64,000 nucleotides of DNA from Devosia sp. LC5 (lineage in GTDB: Bacteria > Pseudomonadota > Alphaproteobacteria > Rhizobiales > Devosiaceae), in the NCBI RefSeq assembly GCF_000735585.1, contig NZ_JNNO01000007.1:1-64000 (forward strand), written 5' to 3'. The position numbers were made by a program, and so were the translations under genes. The notes under the pieces are model-generated. The model was not told the origin of the DNA. It did no database searches and worked only from the letters and a program-made list of their open reading frames with translations. Below are positions 45,095 through 54,891 of this stretch, piece after piece. Numbering within the stretch: the stretch's first letter is position 1; every line of letters begins with the position of its first letter.

Positions 45095-45957
45095 TGGAGA
45101 ACACACCGGCGCGCCAATTGCCAGTGAGGTTGCCGCCCTATTCAAGTGAACTCCTGTCGTCCTGGATCGGCCGGCACGCCGCGTTTTATGCGGTTCCGCC
45201 GCTGATCATGCTGCGGCATTGCCTGTCGGAGGCTCCCTCATTGCGAGCGGCCGATCTCCATCTGAGCAGTGATCAGGAAGCCCGCTTGGCCAACATCTTT
45301 GGCACCGAGCCGGCAGCGGTACATCGAATGACCTTCGCAAATGTCGCGCAACCATCGCGTCGGCTCATTGCAACGCGGCCAACGCAGTTTTGCGCGACCT
45401 GCAGCCCCGGTGGCGCTGAACCGGCGCCGGTCCTGCGAAGCCAACTGCTGGGATGGCGCATCACATGCCCGTTGTGTGGAGAGCAACTCAGGGATGCGGG
45501 CGCGCGCAAACTCCCCTCCCCTTTCCAGCCGTATCGCGCTGCAGCTGTTCGTGGCGAAAAGCTGCTCGACGATGAGGCCGAACGTGGCATCCGCACCTGG
45601 ACGTCGCCAGCCGACATTGCTCGGCTGCTGCTGATGCGACGGATTCCGAGACCTATACCCCACGAGCATGACCTTTGGCGGTTCCGCGTGCTCGGTGCCA
45701 TCATTCCCGATCTCGACCATGTTGTTGCCGAGCAAGAGGAGTACCTACCCACACCTGCCAAGCCGATACTGCCACTTCATCTGCGGCCAGCGCTGCTGGC
45801 AGGAATTGCGATCGTAGAGCGTGCCGGACCGGAAATGCTGCAAATGCTGCGTGGTCACATGATGGGGGACAATAGGGTCCGATTCACAGACGCCGTAGAA
45901 GGCCTGATCGCCCAAGTGCGCAGGCCAAAAGCTTGTTCACAGATGCAGTTAATTTGA
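45094..45957 (+). CDS. tniQ: TniQ-like transposon protein
   Basis: A 287-residue protein: N-terminal [18 protein letters not shown], then a zinc-ribbon (CATCSPGG ... CPLCGEQL) and helical C-terminus. TniQ proteins guide target choice in Tn5053- and Tn7-like elements. The ATG at 45094 overlaps the tniB stop (TGATG). The gene ends inside the right transposon end. Confidence 0.88.
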   Translation: MENTPARQLPVRLPPYSSELLSSWIGRHAAFYAVPPLIMLRHCLSEAPSLRAADLHLSSDQEARLANIFGTEPAAVHRMTFANVAQPSRRLIATRPTQFCATCSPGGAEPAPVLRSQLLGWRITCPLCGEQLRDAGARKLPSPFQPYRAAAVRGEKLLDDEAERGIRTWTSPADIARLLLMRRIPRPIPHEHDLWRFRVLGAIIPDLDHVVAEQEEYLPTPAKPILPLHLRPALLAGIAIVERAGPEMLQMLRGHMMGDNRVRFTDAVEGLIAQVRRPKACSQMQLI

Positions 45958-46027
45958 GAATCCAGCACCGACCATTCTCACGATTTAATGCCAAATCAGT
46001 GCCGAACCGGAGCATTCTTACAATTAA
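45949..46027. repeat. TniA-binding repeats, right transposon end
   Basis: TTAATTTGAGAAT lies at 45949-45961 in the same orientation as the left-end copies. Two further motifs, at 45974-45989 and 46014-46027, are inverted (ATTCTCACGATTTAAT and ATTCTTACAATTAA), as expected for the opposite end. Confidence 0.75.
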
Positions 46028-46040
46028 CTGCCAAGCGACA

Positions 46041-46735
46041 ATGCCCTCATGGGCGTCCGAGACCACCAGCTTCACCCCGCGCAGACCACGCCGCGTGAGC
46101 TTGCGCAGGAACTCGGTCCAGATTGGCTCGGCTTCCGAAGTGCCGATCTGCATGCCAAGGACCTCGCGCCGGCCGTCGCTGTTGACGCCGATAGCCATGA
46201 TGGCGGCCACCGAGACGATGCGGCCACCCCGGCGAACCTTGAGGTAGGTCGCATCGATCCACAAATAAGGCCAGTCGCCTTCGATGGGGCGATCGAGGAA
46301 GGCTTTGACCTTGCCGTCAATCTCCTCGCAGAGCCGGCTCACCTGGCTTTTGGAGATGCCGCTCATTCCCATGGCCTTGACCAGGTCGTCGACCGAACGG
46401 GTCGAGATGCCCTGGACATAGGCCTCCTGGATCACCGCCGTCAGCGCCTTCTCGGCCAGCCGCCGCGGCTCAAGGAAGCCGGGGAAGTAACTGCCCTTCC
46501 TGAGTTTGGGAATCCGAAGCTCGACGGTGCCGGCCCGTGTCTCCCAGTCCCGGTCGCGGTAGCCATTGCGCTGCGCCAGGCGCGCGGCGCTCTTTTCACC
46601 ATAGCCGGCGCCGGTGGCCGCACCCACCTCCAGCTCCATCAGTCGCTCGGCAGCAAAGCCTATCATCTCGCGCAGAATATCGGCGTCGGGGGTCTTCTCC
46701 ACCAGCGTGCGCAGGTTCATCATATCCTCGGTCAT
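46041..46735 (-). pseudogene. IS256-family transposase, C-terminally truncated
   Basis: About 231 codons of an IS256 transposase: [40 protein letters not shown], first catalytic Asp in [14 protein letters not shown] and second in [10 protein letters not shown], after which the frame enters the transposon end. The Glu-containing C-terminus is lost, so it cannot act. Confidence 0.9.
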
Positions 46736-46838
46736 CGGTCGTCCTCCGGTATCAGGTTGGTGTAAGCAACCAGACCCTACCGGAAAGCGCCGATGACTAC
46801 CGTGCTACTCAGCTACACCACGTCTGGGGACACGACCC
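46041..46838 (-). mobile_element. IS256-family element, 3' part replaced by the TniABQ transposon
   Basis: The transposase gene and its upstream terminus are present, but the element stops at 46041, where the TniABQ transposon begins. The upstream end near 46838 is where a ParB-domain gene breaks off (GGTCGTGTCCCC read on the minus strand), marking the insertion junction. Confidence 0.8.
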
Positions 46839-46840
46839 TG

Positions 46841-47143
46841 CACGTTTTCAGTAAGGCTGATTTCCGTCGCCTCGTCCGCATTGCGCACCTTACATTCGAT
46901 CAGCCGATCGTTGGCGCAATCGCCGCTTTCGACCAAATGGGTAAGTGCAGCAAACCGGCGTCCGCCAGCGGTAACGAAATAGCGGCCACGCTTTTCGCCG
47001 GGTCGCACGACGATGTTTTGCAAAAGCCCCTCGGCCTTGATCGATGCGGCCAGTTCGGCAACGCCATCGGCACGGTAGTTCTTCCGCACGTTCTTGGGGT
47101 CGCGATCCAGCTTGTTTAGGGCGATCATCTGAATATCGGTCAT
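46841..47143 (-). pseudogene. ParB N-terminal-domain protein, truncated by IS256
   Basis: From the ATG at 47143, about 101 codons of a ParB/Srx-type domain: IALNKLDRDPKNVRKNY, SIKAEGLLQNIVVRP, FVTAGGRRFAAL and TEISLTENV. The frame then enters the IS256 end. Large plasmid ParB-like proteins of this kind occur near ardC and repABC genes in alphaproteobacteria. The HTH and the rest are missing. Confidence 0.8.
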
Positions 47144-47589
47144 AGCTTCTCTCCTGTTTTCCCTTTTCCCGCGAAGCGGCTTTTCCTGCCCGAAGGGGCA
47201 GGAGCCCGCTCCTGCTCCCGAGGTGTCGCCGGGGAGACCGGGGGTGAAGGGGGCAAGCGGAAAGAGGGCAGGGGGGACCACCCACGCGCAGCGCGGCCAG
47301 AACGGATCTCGCGAAGCGGAATCCGTGTCGGCCGTCCTGCAACGAACGGATGCGCGCCGGTCTGCCGGCGCCAGGAGTAAGTGAAGGATGGGGGATGCGC
47401 TCTTTCCGCTTGCGGGGAAAGGCGGGCAGAGCCCCCTATCCCCCTAAACGGGGCAACTCGGCCGCCATTGGCGGCCACCATGATCGGATAGCTTCAATGA
47501 ACCTAAGTGATCGGCTTACGGGTATTCGCCACGTTCGATCATTTCGTTGGCACGACGAATATGCCCGCGAGCTCCTGAACGCCGTCCCG
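47144..47589. other. Upstream region of the ParB-domain gene
   Basis: About 450 bp with no gene. It has a GC-rich hairpin, CCTGCCC (47185-47191) with GGGCAGG (47196-47202), and several GC-rich repeats. No promoter boxes are evident. Confidence 0.4.
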
Positions 47590-48045
47590 CCGCCTGATCA
47601 AGCCACAGCCGAAGACCCGTCGGACGTTCGCCCGCCATGCCCGTGCTGCGGCGGACGCATGATTGTCATCGAGATCTTCAAACGCTGGCGTCAGCCCCGC
47701 GGACCGCCAAATACGGTGGCAACGAACCGGGAGAATGCACCATGACCCCGCATGGCTTGCTCTCCATATGGCCTCTTCAAACCAGCGGCGGCCAACGAGA
47801 TGGCTTGCGCCATGCCGAATGGCGATCGCTCCCAGTCGGACAAGCGCACACCAGAACGCCTCAAAAAGCTCTGCGGTCCAGCCCGCAAGCAACGTCGGCG
47901 AACCGATGGGGCCAATAAACGCTCCTCAAGCCGCTCACTCCTGGGCAGCCCTAAAATACAAAATCCCATAGCCCAAACCATGCCGACCGCGGGTTCCTGC
48001 ATGAGGGGCTTTCGTACGCCTGACGGCACCCGAAAACCTTCACCA
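47590..48045 (+). pseudogene. 3' remnant of a second IS91-family element
   Basis: Codons at 47590-47745 encode a transposase C-terminus, VRPPCPCCGGRMIVIEIFKR, close to the end of the intact transposase at 34530-34600 but clearly diverged. Downstream, CCGCGGGTTCCTGCATG (47987-48003) and flanking bases repeat the 3' terminus of the intact element. The remnant is therefore another family member, cut off at its 5' side. Confidence 0.75.
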
Positions 48046-48239
48046 TTTTTGTCGTCTACCGCTGGCGGCGAATTTACCAAGAGCGGACGCAGCCGATGTC
48101 GCCTATTTGCGGTTGACCAATGACGCTTGGGTCGCCAATTTTGCAGTTGCGCGGCCTGCGCCTAACCTCTTAAGGGTCCGGATCGGAGTCGTTGAGGTCG
48201 AGCTGGTGCTGTCGTTTGGCCGACTGACCCGCGGCTCAC

Positions 48240-48293
48240 GCGCTTGCCACCGCCCAGTCGCTGGCAATCGACGGCGGCCTGAGCTACGACTGA
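48240..48293 (+). pseudogene. Possible 3' end of a short-chain dehydrogenase gene
   Basis: The frame ending at the TGA 48291-48293 reads ALATAQSLAIDGGLSYD, which resembles the usual SDR C-terminus (TGQSLAIDGG). Upstream no SDR sequence is recognisable, so only a stub would remain. It slightly overlaps the end of the converging marR gene. Confidence 0.4.
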
Positions 48294-48763
48294 TCCTCAT
48301 TGGCAGGTGCCGTGCCCATCTTCGCGACGATGCTCTTTTGAACGGCGCCCAGGAGTCCGAGGAACTGACGTCTTTCGTCTGCTGTGAAATTGGCCACGGA
48401 ATCGTCGACGACCTGCTTGGCAAGCGGCAAAAGCAGCGGTTTGAGGTCGCGCCCCTTGTCGGTTAGGAAGATGTTAATCTTCCGGCCGTCCTCAGCGTTC
48501 CGCTCACGCCGGATGAAGCCGGACCGTTCCATAGAACGCATTGCGGTTAACGTAGTCGGCTCCATAGTACCGACCCGGTGCGAGAGTTCGCGCTGGGTAA
48601 GGCCGTCCGCTTCCCATAGTACACGTAGGAAGTACCACATGCCGAGAGATACGCCATAAGGTCCGATCTTCGACTGGAGGTAGCTCTGGAATAAGCGGTG
48701 CGTTGCTCTGATTTGATAGCCAAGGCTTATTTCGAACGGTAGGAGATGGCGATTTTTTGACAT
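48284..48763 (-). CDS. MarR-family transcriptional regulator
   Basis: A 159-residue winged-helix regulator: SLGYQIRATHRLFQSYL, LTQRELSHRVGTMEPTTLTA and the wing GFIRRERNAEDGRKINIFLT. The ATG at 48763 is preferred; one at 48781 is also in frame. MarR proteins often control aromatic catabolism. The phthalate promoter 10 kb away has TTAG..CTAA palindromes suitable for such a protein, but any link is inference. Confidence 0.88.
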   Translation of the reverse strand: MSKNRHLLPFEISLGYQIRATHRLFQSYLQSKIGPYGVSLGMWYFLRVLWEADGLTQRELSHRVGTMEPTTLTAMRSMERSGFIRRERNAEDGRKINIFLTDKGRDLKPLLLPLAKQVVDDSVANFTADERRQFLGLLGAVQKSIVAKMGTAPANEDQS

Positions 48764-48838
48764 CAAGACTTTCCAATACACAATTGGGCCATATTGAGTG
48801 ATTTTTCATGGAATGAGGACCCTGTTTAGGGGGTAATT

Positions 48839-50517
48839 TTCGTCCAGACGGGGGCCTGACTCAATCTCGCTGCATCTTCGGCTCAGGTGGTACCAATGAG
48901 ACGCGCTTGGAGCAGATCGAGTTGGCGCGGCCGTACATCTGCCGCTTGATGAGTTTGAGCTTGGTGATCTGACCTTCGGTCTGGCCATTCGACCACGGAG
49001 AGACGATGGCGTTGCGGACGGCATCGATATCCTTTTTGACGCCGTTCGCGAATGATCCGACGAGACTTGTCTCGGCGTCCTTCAGCCAACTATCCAGTTT
49101 TGCGGCCGCCTTCGATCGGATCATCGTCTGAAAGTCGTCGATCAACGTTCGCGCGGTGGTCAGGTCAGGAACGTTGCTCTCAATTGCTGCGACCAGCACG
49201 GCGTCTGATTTGGACAGGTCGTTGCGTGCCAGCGTCATCAGCCTGGCGATGCTTCGCGCCGAAGGCGTGCGAGCAAGCGCGCTTTGATTGGCCCTTTCGG
49301 CAAGACGCCGCCGTCGCACCCATTCGGAGACTACACCGATCTGGCCGCGAAAGCCTTTCTCGCGCATTTCTCGCCAGAGCGCCGAGGCGTTATGCGCGCC
49401 TTGCTCCCAACGGCCGTCGAGCCACGGGAGCCATTCCTCAAGCGAGCTCTGGCGGACGCGGAACACGTCGGAGCTTTGTCCGCGCAAGACACTACGGACG
49501 AGCTTGCGGCTATGCCCGCTGCGCTTGACGATCTGCTTGATCGGCACACCCTGCTTCGACAGCGCGAGAATGGCCTCGTTCGTCTCATGCCGGCGTAGAT
49601 ATCCTTCATATTGCAGCATTCGGCATAGGTCAGAAGCTTCGGATCGATAATGGCGCTGCCGACAGCCTTTCGGATTTGACGCATGGATTTGCTGACCGCG
49701 TCGAGAAAGGCGCGACTGGCGTTTTCCATGAGATGCCAGCGGTCGGCCACCTGATCGACGTTAGGTAGCGCTGGCGATCGCCTCGCCATATCCACCGCCC
49801 CTGTCGCGTGCCACGGTTGTGATAGAAGGATGGTCTGAGAGCCAGGCCTGCGATGTCGCCTGCTCGCGATCGGGAAGCAGCGTCACTGGCCCGCGCCGCT
49901 CGAGATCGCAGACATTCGTCCCGTATCGCTGGCCGCGGCGAAATGCGAAGTCATCGATGCCGATGATGGCGAGTTTATCACGCGGCTGTTCAGTCCGTCG
50001 CCGCACGAGACGCAACAGGGTATCGTTGCTCACCGGCATCATCAGGCGATCGGCAAAGGCCGCCGCCGGTCGGCCGCCCAACGCCAGCCCCGGGTGATGC
50101 ACTATCGTCTCAAGGCGTCCGGTCCTTCGCGACAAGGGAGCCAATACATTGTCGCCAAACCGCTCCGCAAAGATTCGGTGGTTGCAAAGAACGGCATCGC
50201 ACCAGAAACGACGAACCATCACCCGTAGGACAACACGTCGGCCAGCGACGGGCAGATCGGTAGCTTGCCGCAGATATCGGCTCTGGGTTCGGCGTGAAGC
50301 AGTTCCACAACACGGACATATCGCCGAAATCGCCGAGGCCCGTACGTCAAGAAATACCCAATCCGTGTCGATCTGCGCATGATCGACGACAAAGCCTGCC
50401 GGCACCAGTCTCGTTGACCCGAATCTCCGTTCCATCGCGCTGATTCCCTCTCGAAAATTGCGCGACATCAGCCTTCACAAGCAGCGAGATTGAGTCAGGC
50501 CCCCGTTTGGACGAAAA
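48839..50517 (-). mobile_element. ISL3-family insertion sequence, transposase frameshifted
   Basis: The inner ends are near-perfect 37-bp inverted repeats, 48839-48875 and 50481-50517, with one mismatch, containing GGGGGCCTGACTCAATCTCG. The outermost bases are less similar and no target duplication was identified. The transposase stop lies inside the left repeat. Confidence 0.85.
48861..50468 (-). pseudogene. ISL3-family transposase broken by two frameshifts
   Basis: Three overlapping frames make one transposase. 50468 to about 49780 has the zinc ribbon CPCCG, first Asp in IGIDDFAFRRGQRYGT and second in VARDRGGGYG. About 49775 to 49620 has LPNVDQVADRWHLMENASRA. About 49619 to 48861 has LQYEGYLRRHETNEAIL and the Glu in SNGQTEGQITKLKLIKRQM. 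The two shifts lie near 49780 and 49620. The catalytic residues survive but the protein cannot be made in one frame. Confidence 0.88.
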
Positions 50518-50652
50518 AATAGAGTCCCGATGGCGTGGTCTTTGACAGGACTTATGGGTAACTTCAAGGCTTTGGGCACCAGACGCCCCATAGGCGTGCC
50601 CAATACAGTCGGCAGGCACCCGGGCTCGATTACCTCCTCGATCAAGCGTCAG

Positions 50653-51606
50653 CTATGAGCTGATCGCGACCAGCGCCACGCCGATCGTGGCGACGATCGA
50701 CGCAATGATGATACGCATATTTGGCTTAGCTTCGGTGCGCAACACGTAGGCGGCCAGATAGGCGCCGATAAACACTTCAAGCGAGCCGATGACGGCCACC
50801 ACCGCGACGCCGGCATTCTGGAGCGCGAAGAATTGAGATGTTTGGCCAAGCGACATGCTGGCCGCTGCAATAAACTGCCACCGCCCGGTGTCGCGAAACA
50901 AACCCCTGAACGTTTGCCTGTATCGCTTGTTGAAAAGCGCGGCGGCGAGGTGCCACACAAGCCCCGTAACCGCTCCCACGAATGCACCTAAGGCCGGGTC
51001 CGGCAGATGTCGCATAGCAATTTTGCGCACGACAAAGGAGGCGCCGTAGGATGCCGCCGAAGCGGTTCCTAGCATATGCCCAAGCCGCAACGACGAATAA
51101 GCTGAAGAAATGGGCCCAAGGTCGCCTGCCGGCTGACGCAGTTTGAATTCGCCCGAAGCAACCGCCTGCGGCGATCTGTCGAAGAGGACGATCATCAGGC
51201 TGGCAACCGTGATGACCATGCCGGCAATAGCGAGTGCGGCGATCGTTTCCCCGAGAACGGCGAACGCAATCAATGCTGCGAAGAGGGGAATGAGCCGGCG
51301 GAACAGACTAGCATTGATCGCGCCAGCCAGCGCGACCGACTTGAACATCATCGTCCGACCGATGACTGTGGCAAGTACTCCCCCGACGACGAAGATCGCG
51401 ATGCCCAGCCACAGCCCCTCTGTGCACAGTCCCTGTTCATAGGAGGGGCTGATGACGAGCCACAATACGCCGGAGAGAAGGCAGGTTAAGACGATCGAAA
51501 GTAAGGCCCCATTGTCGCCGCGTTTGACTTTGGAGGCCTTGGCGATTGCCGCGCTTGCCGTTCCGAAGCAGAGCGCGGCCAAGAAGGCGAACCCCGCTCC
51601 GATCAT
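50653..51606 (-). CDS. EamA/DMT-family membrane transporter
   Basis: A 317-residue membrane protein with about ten helices in two EamA repeats (residues 3-140 and 175-315; GLVWHLAAALFNK, SLEVFIGAYLAAYVL). The substrate is not predictable. It lies upstream of, and on the same strand as, the ISL3 element and 364 bp from the TRAP permease. It may belong to the catabolic island. Confidence 0.8.
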   Translation of the reverse strand: MIGAGFAFLAALCFGTASAAIAKASKVKRGDNGALLSIVLTCLLSGVLWLVISPSYEQGLCTEGLWLGIAIFVVGGVLATVIGRTMMFKSVALAGAINASLFRRLIPLFAALIAFAVLGETIAALAIAGMVITVASLMIVLFDRSPQAVASGEFKLRQPAGDLGPISSAYSSLRLGHMLGTASAASYGASFVVRKIAMRHLPDPALGAFVGAVTGLVWHLAAALFNKRYRQTFRGLFRDTGRWQFIAAASMSLGQTSQFFALQNAGVAVVAVIGSLEVFIGAYLAAYVLRTEAKPNMRIIIASIVATIGVALVAISS

Positions 51607-51970
51607 GCGTGCTGCGCCGCGAAGGGAATCATACCGCGACTGAATCCACCCTTGTGTCTACGCCGCACTTTTATTGGCCTACAAGGTTCACAAGGATGGT
51701 TTTCTCTTGCCTAAAACTTGACAGGTCGTCGACGCTTTCCTCGCGTCCGATACGCCGGCGCGCGCCCTCAGGCATGACAGAAAGGATGAAGTTCACTTCG
51801 CGGTCGAAATGCGCCTTCGAGATGACTTGGAAGGCTGAGCTTACTATGTCCGAGGCAGCCGTCATTCAGTTTCTCTTAGTTTGGCAACATTCGGCTCGCG
51901 CCCTAGTCGAATGTTGCGCCCCTGGCCACGCTTGCGAAAGTGGTCAGAGGCGAGATTGCAAGCTTGACGC
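51607..51970. other. Gap with one doubtful minus-strand ORF
   Basis: A 64-codon minus-strand frame (51671-51865, MTAASDIVSSAFQVISKAHF...) looks protein-like in composition but matches no family I recognise. It could be a small gene or the stub of a lost one. Confidence 0.3.
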
Positions 51971-53899
51971 TTAGCGACCCGCGTCCAAGGTCGGCGGCGC
52001 CGGAACGCGAATGAAGGGAAGCCCACCCTTTCGCTTCCACCACAGGCCAGCGATGAGCGCAAGCACGATGATCGGAATGGCAAGCCACAGATAAGGCGAC
52101 AGCGCGGCTGCACCGAGCGCCAGACACACGATCCGCACGACAGCATTCATCTTCACCTCCACCGCAAGTGCCAGGAGCGTTACGGCGACAATGCCGCCGA
52201 GGGCTGCGACCGTGATCTGCAGGCCGCTTCCCTGCGCCAGAAGCGCCTCGTTCCAAACAAAAAAGAACGGAATGATGAACCCTACAGAAGCAAGCTTTAC
52301 CGATGTGGTCGCAATCTTCATCGCATCCTCGTCGGCAATCGCCGATGCAGTAAAGGCGGCCACGGCAACGGGAGGTGTCAGCGCGGACAGGAGTGCGAAA
52401 TACAACAGGAACATATTGGACGAAAGTACTGGCAGACCGCTGGCCGCAAAGGCCGGACCAACAAGCACAGCCGCCAAGATGTAGGCGCTCGGAGTCGGCA
52501 TCCCGAGGCCAAGAATTATGGTGATACCGGCACCGACCAAGAGAAGCATGATTGATCCCGAGCCCGCGACAAGCAGGACGAGACTGGACGTCTTCAGCGC
52601 CAGCCCAGTCATCGTCAAGCCGCCGATGACGAGTCCAGCGGCAGCACAGGCACCCACGACCGGCAACATTCGTAGCGTCGTCTCGCCCAAGCCTTCCAGC
52701 ATTTTAGTCGGAGTCATGCGGGTCTTTCGCGTGAAGAAGGATGCCACAACCAACGCGATCGTGCCGTAGACGGCGACATAGGTAGGCGTATAGCCCAACA
52801 ACAGCGCGATCATGATGACGATGAGCGGCACAATGAACACCCACCCGGTCTTCAGCGTCTCGAGCACCGGATCAACCTCGTCGACGCCGCGCAGCCCCTG
52901 ACGCACGGCACGAAAATGCACCTGCAGATAGACGCCTAGATAATAGAGCACGGCCGGTATAATGGCAGCGAGCACGATGTTGCGGTAGTCAATGCCGGTG
53001 TACTCGGCGAGAATGAATGCGGCCGAGCCCATGACGGGCGGCAGTGCGGCACCCCCGGTCGATGCGGCAACCTCGACCGCGCCTGCAAAGCGAGGCGTGT
53101 AACCAAGACGCTTCATCATAGGGATCGTCACCGAACCGGTCGTTGCTACGTCCGATGTCGGGCTGCCGGAAATCATACCGTACATGCCAGACGACACGAC
53201 CGCAATCTTCGCTGGTCCGCCTGGAGATTTGCCGGTTAACGCGGCGGCCAGTTGGAACATGAAGTCGGCACCGCCCGTATGCGATAGAAGTGAGCCGAAC
53301 ATGACGAACAAAAACACATAGCTGGCCGCCACTTGGATGGGAACGCCGAAGACACCGTCGGTGGTGAACATCAGCGTGTCAATGAAGGAACCGAAATCGA
53401 TGTAGCCATGACCGAGTGGTGGCGGGATCAAATGGCCCCACAGATTATAAGCCATAAAAACGAGAACAACGACAGTTAGACCAAGCCCCGTCGTGCGTCG
53501 CGTGGCTTCGACCGTCAGCAACAGAAGAACCGTGCCGAAGAAGAGCATATACGGCGAGAGCGGATTAAGTAGCGTAATGTGGTTCACGAGGTCGGAGCGG
53601 ATCATGTAGAAATAGATGCCGCAGGCAAGGCTGGCTGCGCTCAGCAGCCAATCGAGAATGCTTGGCCGCTCACTGCAATCGCGCGTTGCGCCCACTGTCA
53701 GGAATAAAAGCGCGAAAATGCCGCAGACGAACAGGATGCCGATCAGCAACGCGTCGGGTAGCGCAAAGATATTGCCGTAAACTACGCCAAGCGCAACGAC
53801 GGCCGCCGCAGAAAAGAGAGCAGTGCGGGCAGCGCCGTTGAATGAACGGCGCCGGCCCGTGCCCAGAAATCGGCCGATACCAAGGGGTTTTAGATTCAT
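51971..53899 (-). CDS. TRAP transporter fused permease (4TM-12TM) of TAXI type
   Basis: A 642-residue permease in which small (DctQ-like) and large (DctM-like) subunits are fused. The N-terminal quarter has about four helices; the DctM part carries GGPAKIAVVSSGMYGMISGS, VEVAASTGGAALPPVMGSAA and LGMPTPSAYILAAVLVG. Such fusions pair with TAXI binding proteins, encoded immediately upstream with a 4-base overlap. Phthalate or another aromatic acid is the inferred substrate. Confidence 0.92.
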   Translation of the reverse strand: MNLKPLGIGRFLGTGRRRSFNGAARTALFSAAAVVALGVVYGNIFALPDALLIGILFVCGIFALLFLTVGATRDCSERPSILDWLLSAASLACGIYFYMIRSDLVNHITLLNPLSPYMLFFGTVLLLLTVEATRRTTGLGLTVVVLVFMAYNLWGHLIPPPLGHGYIDFGSFIDTLMFTTDGVFGVPIQVAASYVFLFVMFGSLLSHTGGADFMFQLAAALTGKSPGGPAKIAVVSSGMYGMISGSPTSDVATTGSVTIPMMKRLGYTPRFAGAVEVAASTGGAALPPVMGSAAFILAEYTGIDYRNIVLAAIIPAVLYYLGVYLQVHFRAVRQGLRGVDEVDPVLETLKTGWVFIVPLIVIMIALLLGYTPTYVAVYGTIALVVASFFTRKTRMTPTKMLEGLGETTLRMLPVVGACAAAGLVIGGLTMTGLALKTSSLVLLVAGSGSIMLLLVGAGITIILGLGMPTPSAYILAAVLVGPAFAASGLPVLSSNMFLLYFALLSALTPPVAVAAFTASAIADEDAMKIATTSVKLASVGFIIPFFFVWNEALLAQGSGLQITVAALGGIVAVTLLALAVEVKMNAVVRIVCLALGAAALSPYLWLAIPIIVLALIAGLWWKRKGGLPFIRVPAPPTLDAGR

Positions 53900-54891
53900 T
53901 GCATCAGGCCTGCTTCGCGATAGGCGCGGATGGCGCCATCATGGAATGGGGCCGCCGTCTCGCGCGTCAGCAGTTCATGATCGAGCTCGGCCATCGCGGG
54001 ATGCACCGAACGGACGGAATCGATGTTATCGATTAGCGCCTTGGTCAGTGTATAGGCATCCTCTTCGGGCATATCGGCGCTGGCGATGAGAACGGCACCG
54101 AGTGCCACGGTTTCGACAGGCTCAGGCTGGTTCTCATACGAGTTCGCGGGGATGGTGAAGTTGCCGATCGAGAACTGCTCTGCGACCTTTGCCCGGACAT
54201 CCTCCGGAACGCTCAGAATCTTAATGTCAACCCCGTTCTCGATTTCTCGGATGGAGCTGTGCCCAACAAAGACACCGTTGGTATAGATGTCGACGCGGCC
54301 GTTCATTAACAGTCCGCTTTGCTCCGATGAGCCCGCCTGGATAGTCGCGCCGCCCCATGCTTCGATCGAAGCGTCGTCAGCGCCAGCCGCTTCCATCATA
54401 GCCGTGGCCACTTGCCCGGTAATGTTGCCTGCGCGGTTCACCGTAATGCGCACCGGCACCTGCTTCTCGGCAAAATCCGTCAGGGTCTCGATACTATGTT
54501 CATCCGCAAATGATTTCGATGCGATGAATTGCATCGGTGCCCAATCATACAGATAGCCGATTGTGCGAAGGTTCTCGATCGGCGCTTCGAACGGCTCGCC
54601 TCCTTGAACAGCAATGGCAAGCTCGGCATCATGGATAAGACCAATATGAGCACGGCCCTGGCTGATCATGGCGGCATTGGCAAATCCGCCGCCGGTGGTC
54701 TGATACGTCACGGTTGAGTCGGGCTGCGTGCCCTTGAGCGCTGCATCGAGCCCAGCCCCCAGGAGCGTCCACAATCCGCCGGGGCTCGCGCCGGCCAGCG
54801 TCAGGTTGAGCGATTGGGCGTTCGCCGGCACTGCTGCCAGCGCGCTGATGGCAACTGCAATTCCAATTGAACGCATTCTTGAAGTGAACAT
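53896..54891 (-). CDS. TAXI-family TRAP solute-binding protein
   Basis: A 331-residue periplasmic binding protein: signal peptide (about residues 1-24, ending VPANAQS), then LTLAGASPGGLWTLLGAGLD, YQTTGGGFANAAMI, NRAGNITGQVATAMMEAAG and VDIYTNGVFVGHSSI, all TAXI signatures. The ATG at 54891 is preferred to 54906 for signal-peptide length. It supplies the ligand to the fused permease downstream. Confidence 0.92.
   Translation of the reverse strand: MFTSRMRSIGIAVAISALAAVPANAQSLNLTLAGASPGGLWTLLGAGLDAALKGTQPDSTVTYQTTGGGFANAAMISQGRAHIGLIHDAELAIAVQGGEPFEAPIENLRTIGYLYDWAPMQFIASKSFADEHSIETLTDFAEKQVPVRITVNRAGNITGQVATAMMEAAGADDASIEAWGGATIQAGSSEQSGLLMNGRVDIYTNGVFVGHSSIREIENGVDIKILSVPEDVRAKVAEQFSIGNFTIPANSYENQPEPVETVALGAVLIASADMPEEDAYTLTKALIDNIDSVRSVHPAMAELDHELLTRETAAPFHDGAIRAYREAGLMQ

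Larger units (their letters stand above)
42428..46040 (+). mobile_element. TniABQ transposon (Tn7/Tn5053-like), no cargo
   Basis: A 3.6-kb element with tniA, tniB and tniQ only. The ends are inverted repeats starting TGTCGCTT: at left from 42428, and at right reading inward from 46040. 21 of the first 27 positions agree between the two. Several TTAATTTGAGAAT-type motifs lie inside both ends in opposite orientations. Left flank is scpB, right flank is an IS256 transposase; the adjacent 5 bases (CCTGC and ATGCC) do not form a target duplication. Confidence 0.85.

Noticed and set aside
46805..47281. ParB-like ORF as a complete 158-residue protein
   Set aside because: The N-terminal 46 codons precede the natural start and the last codons are IS256 terminal sequence; only 46841-47143 is genuine.
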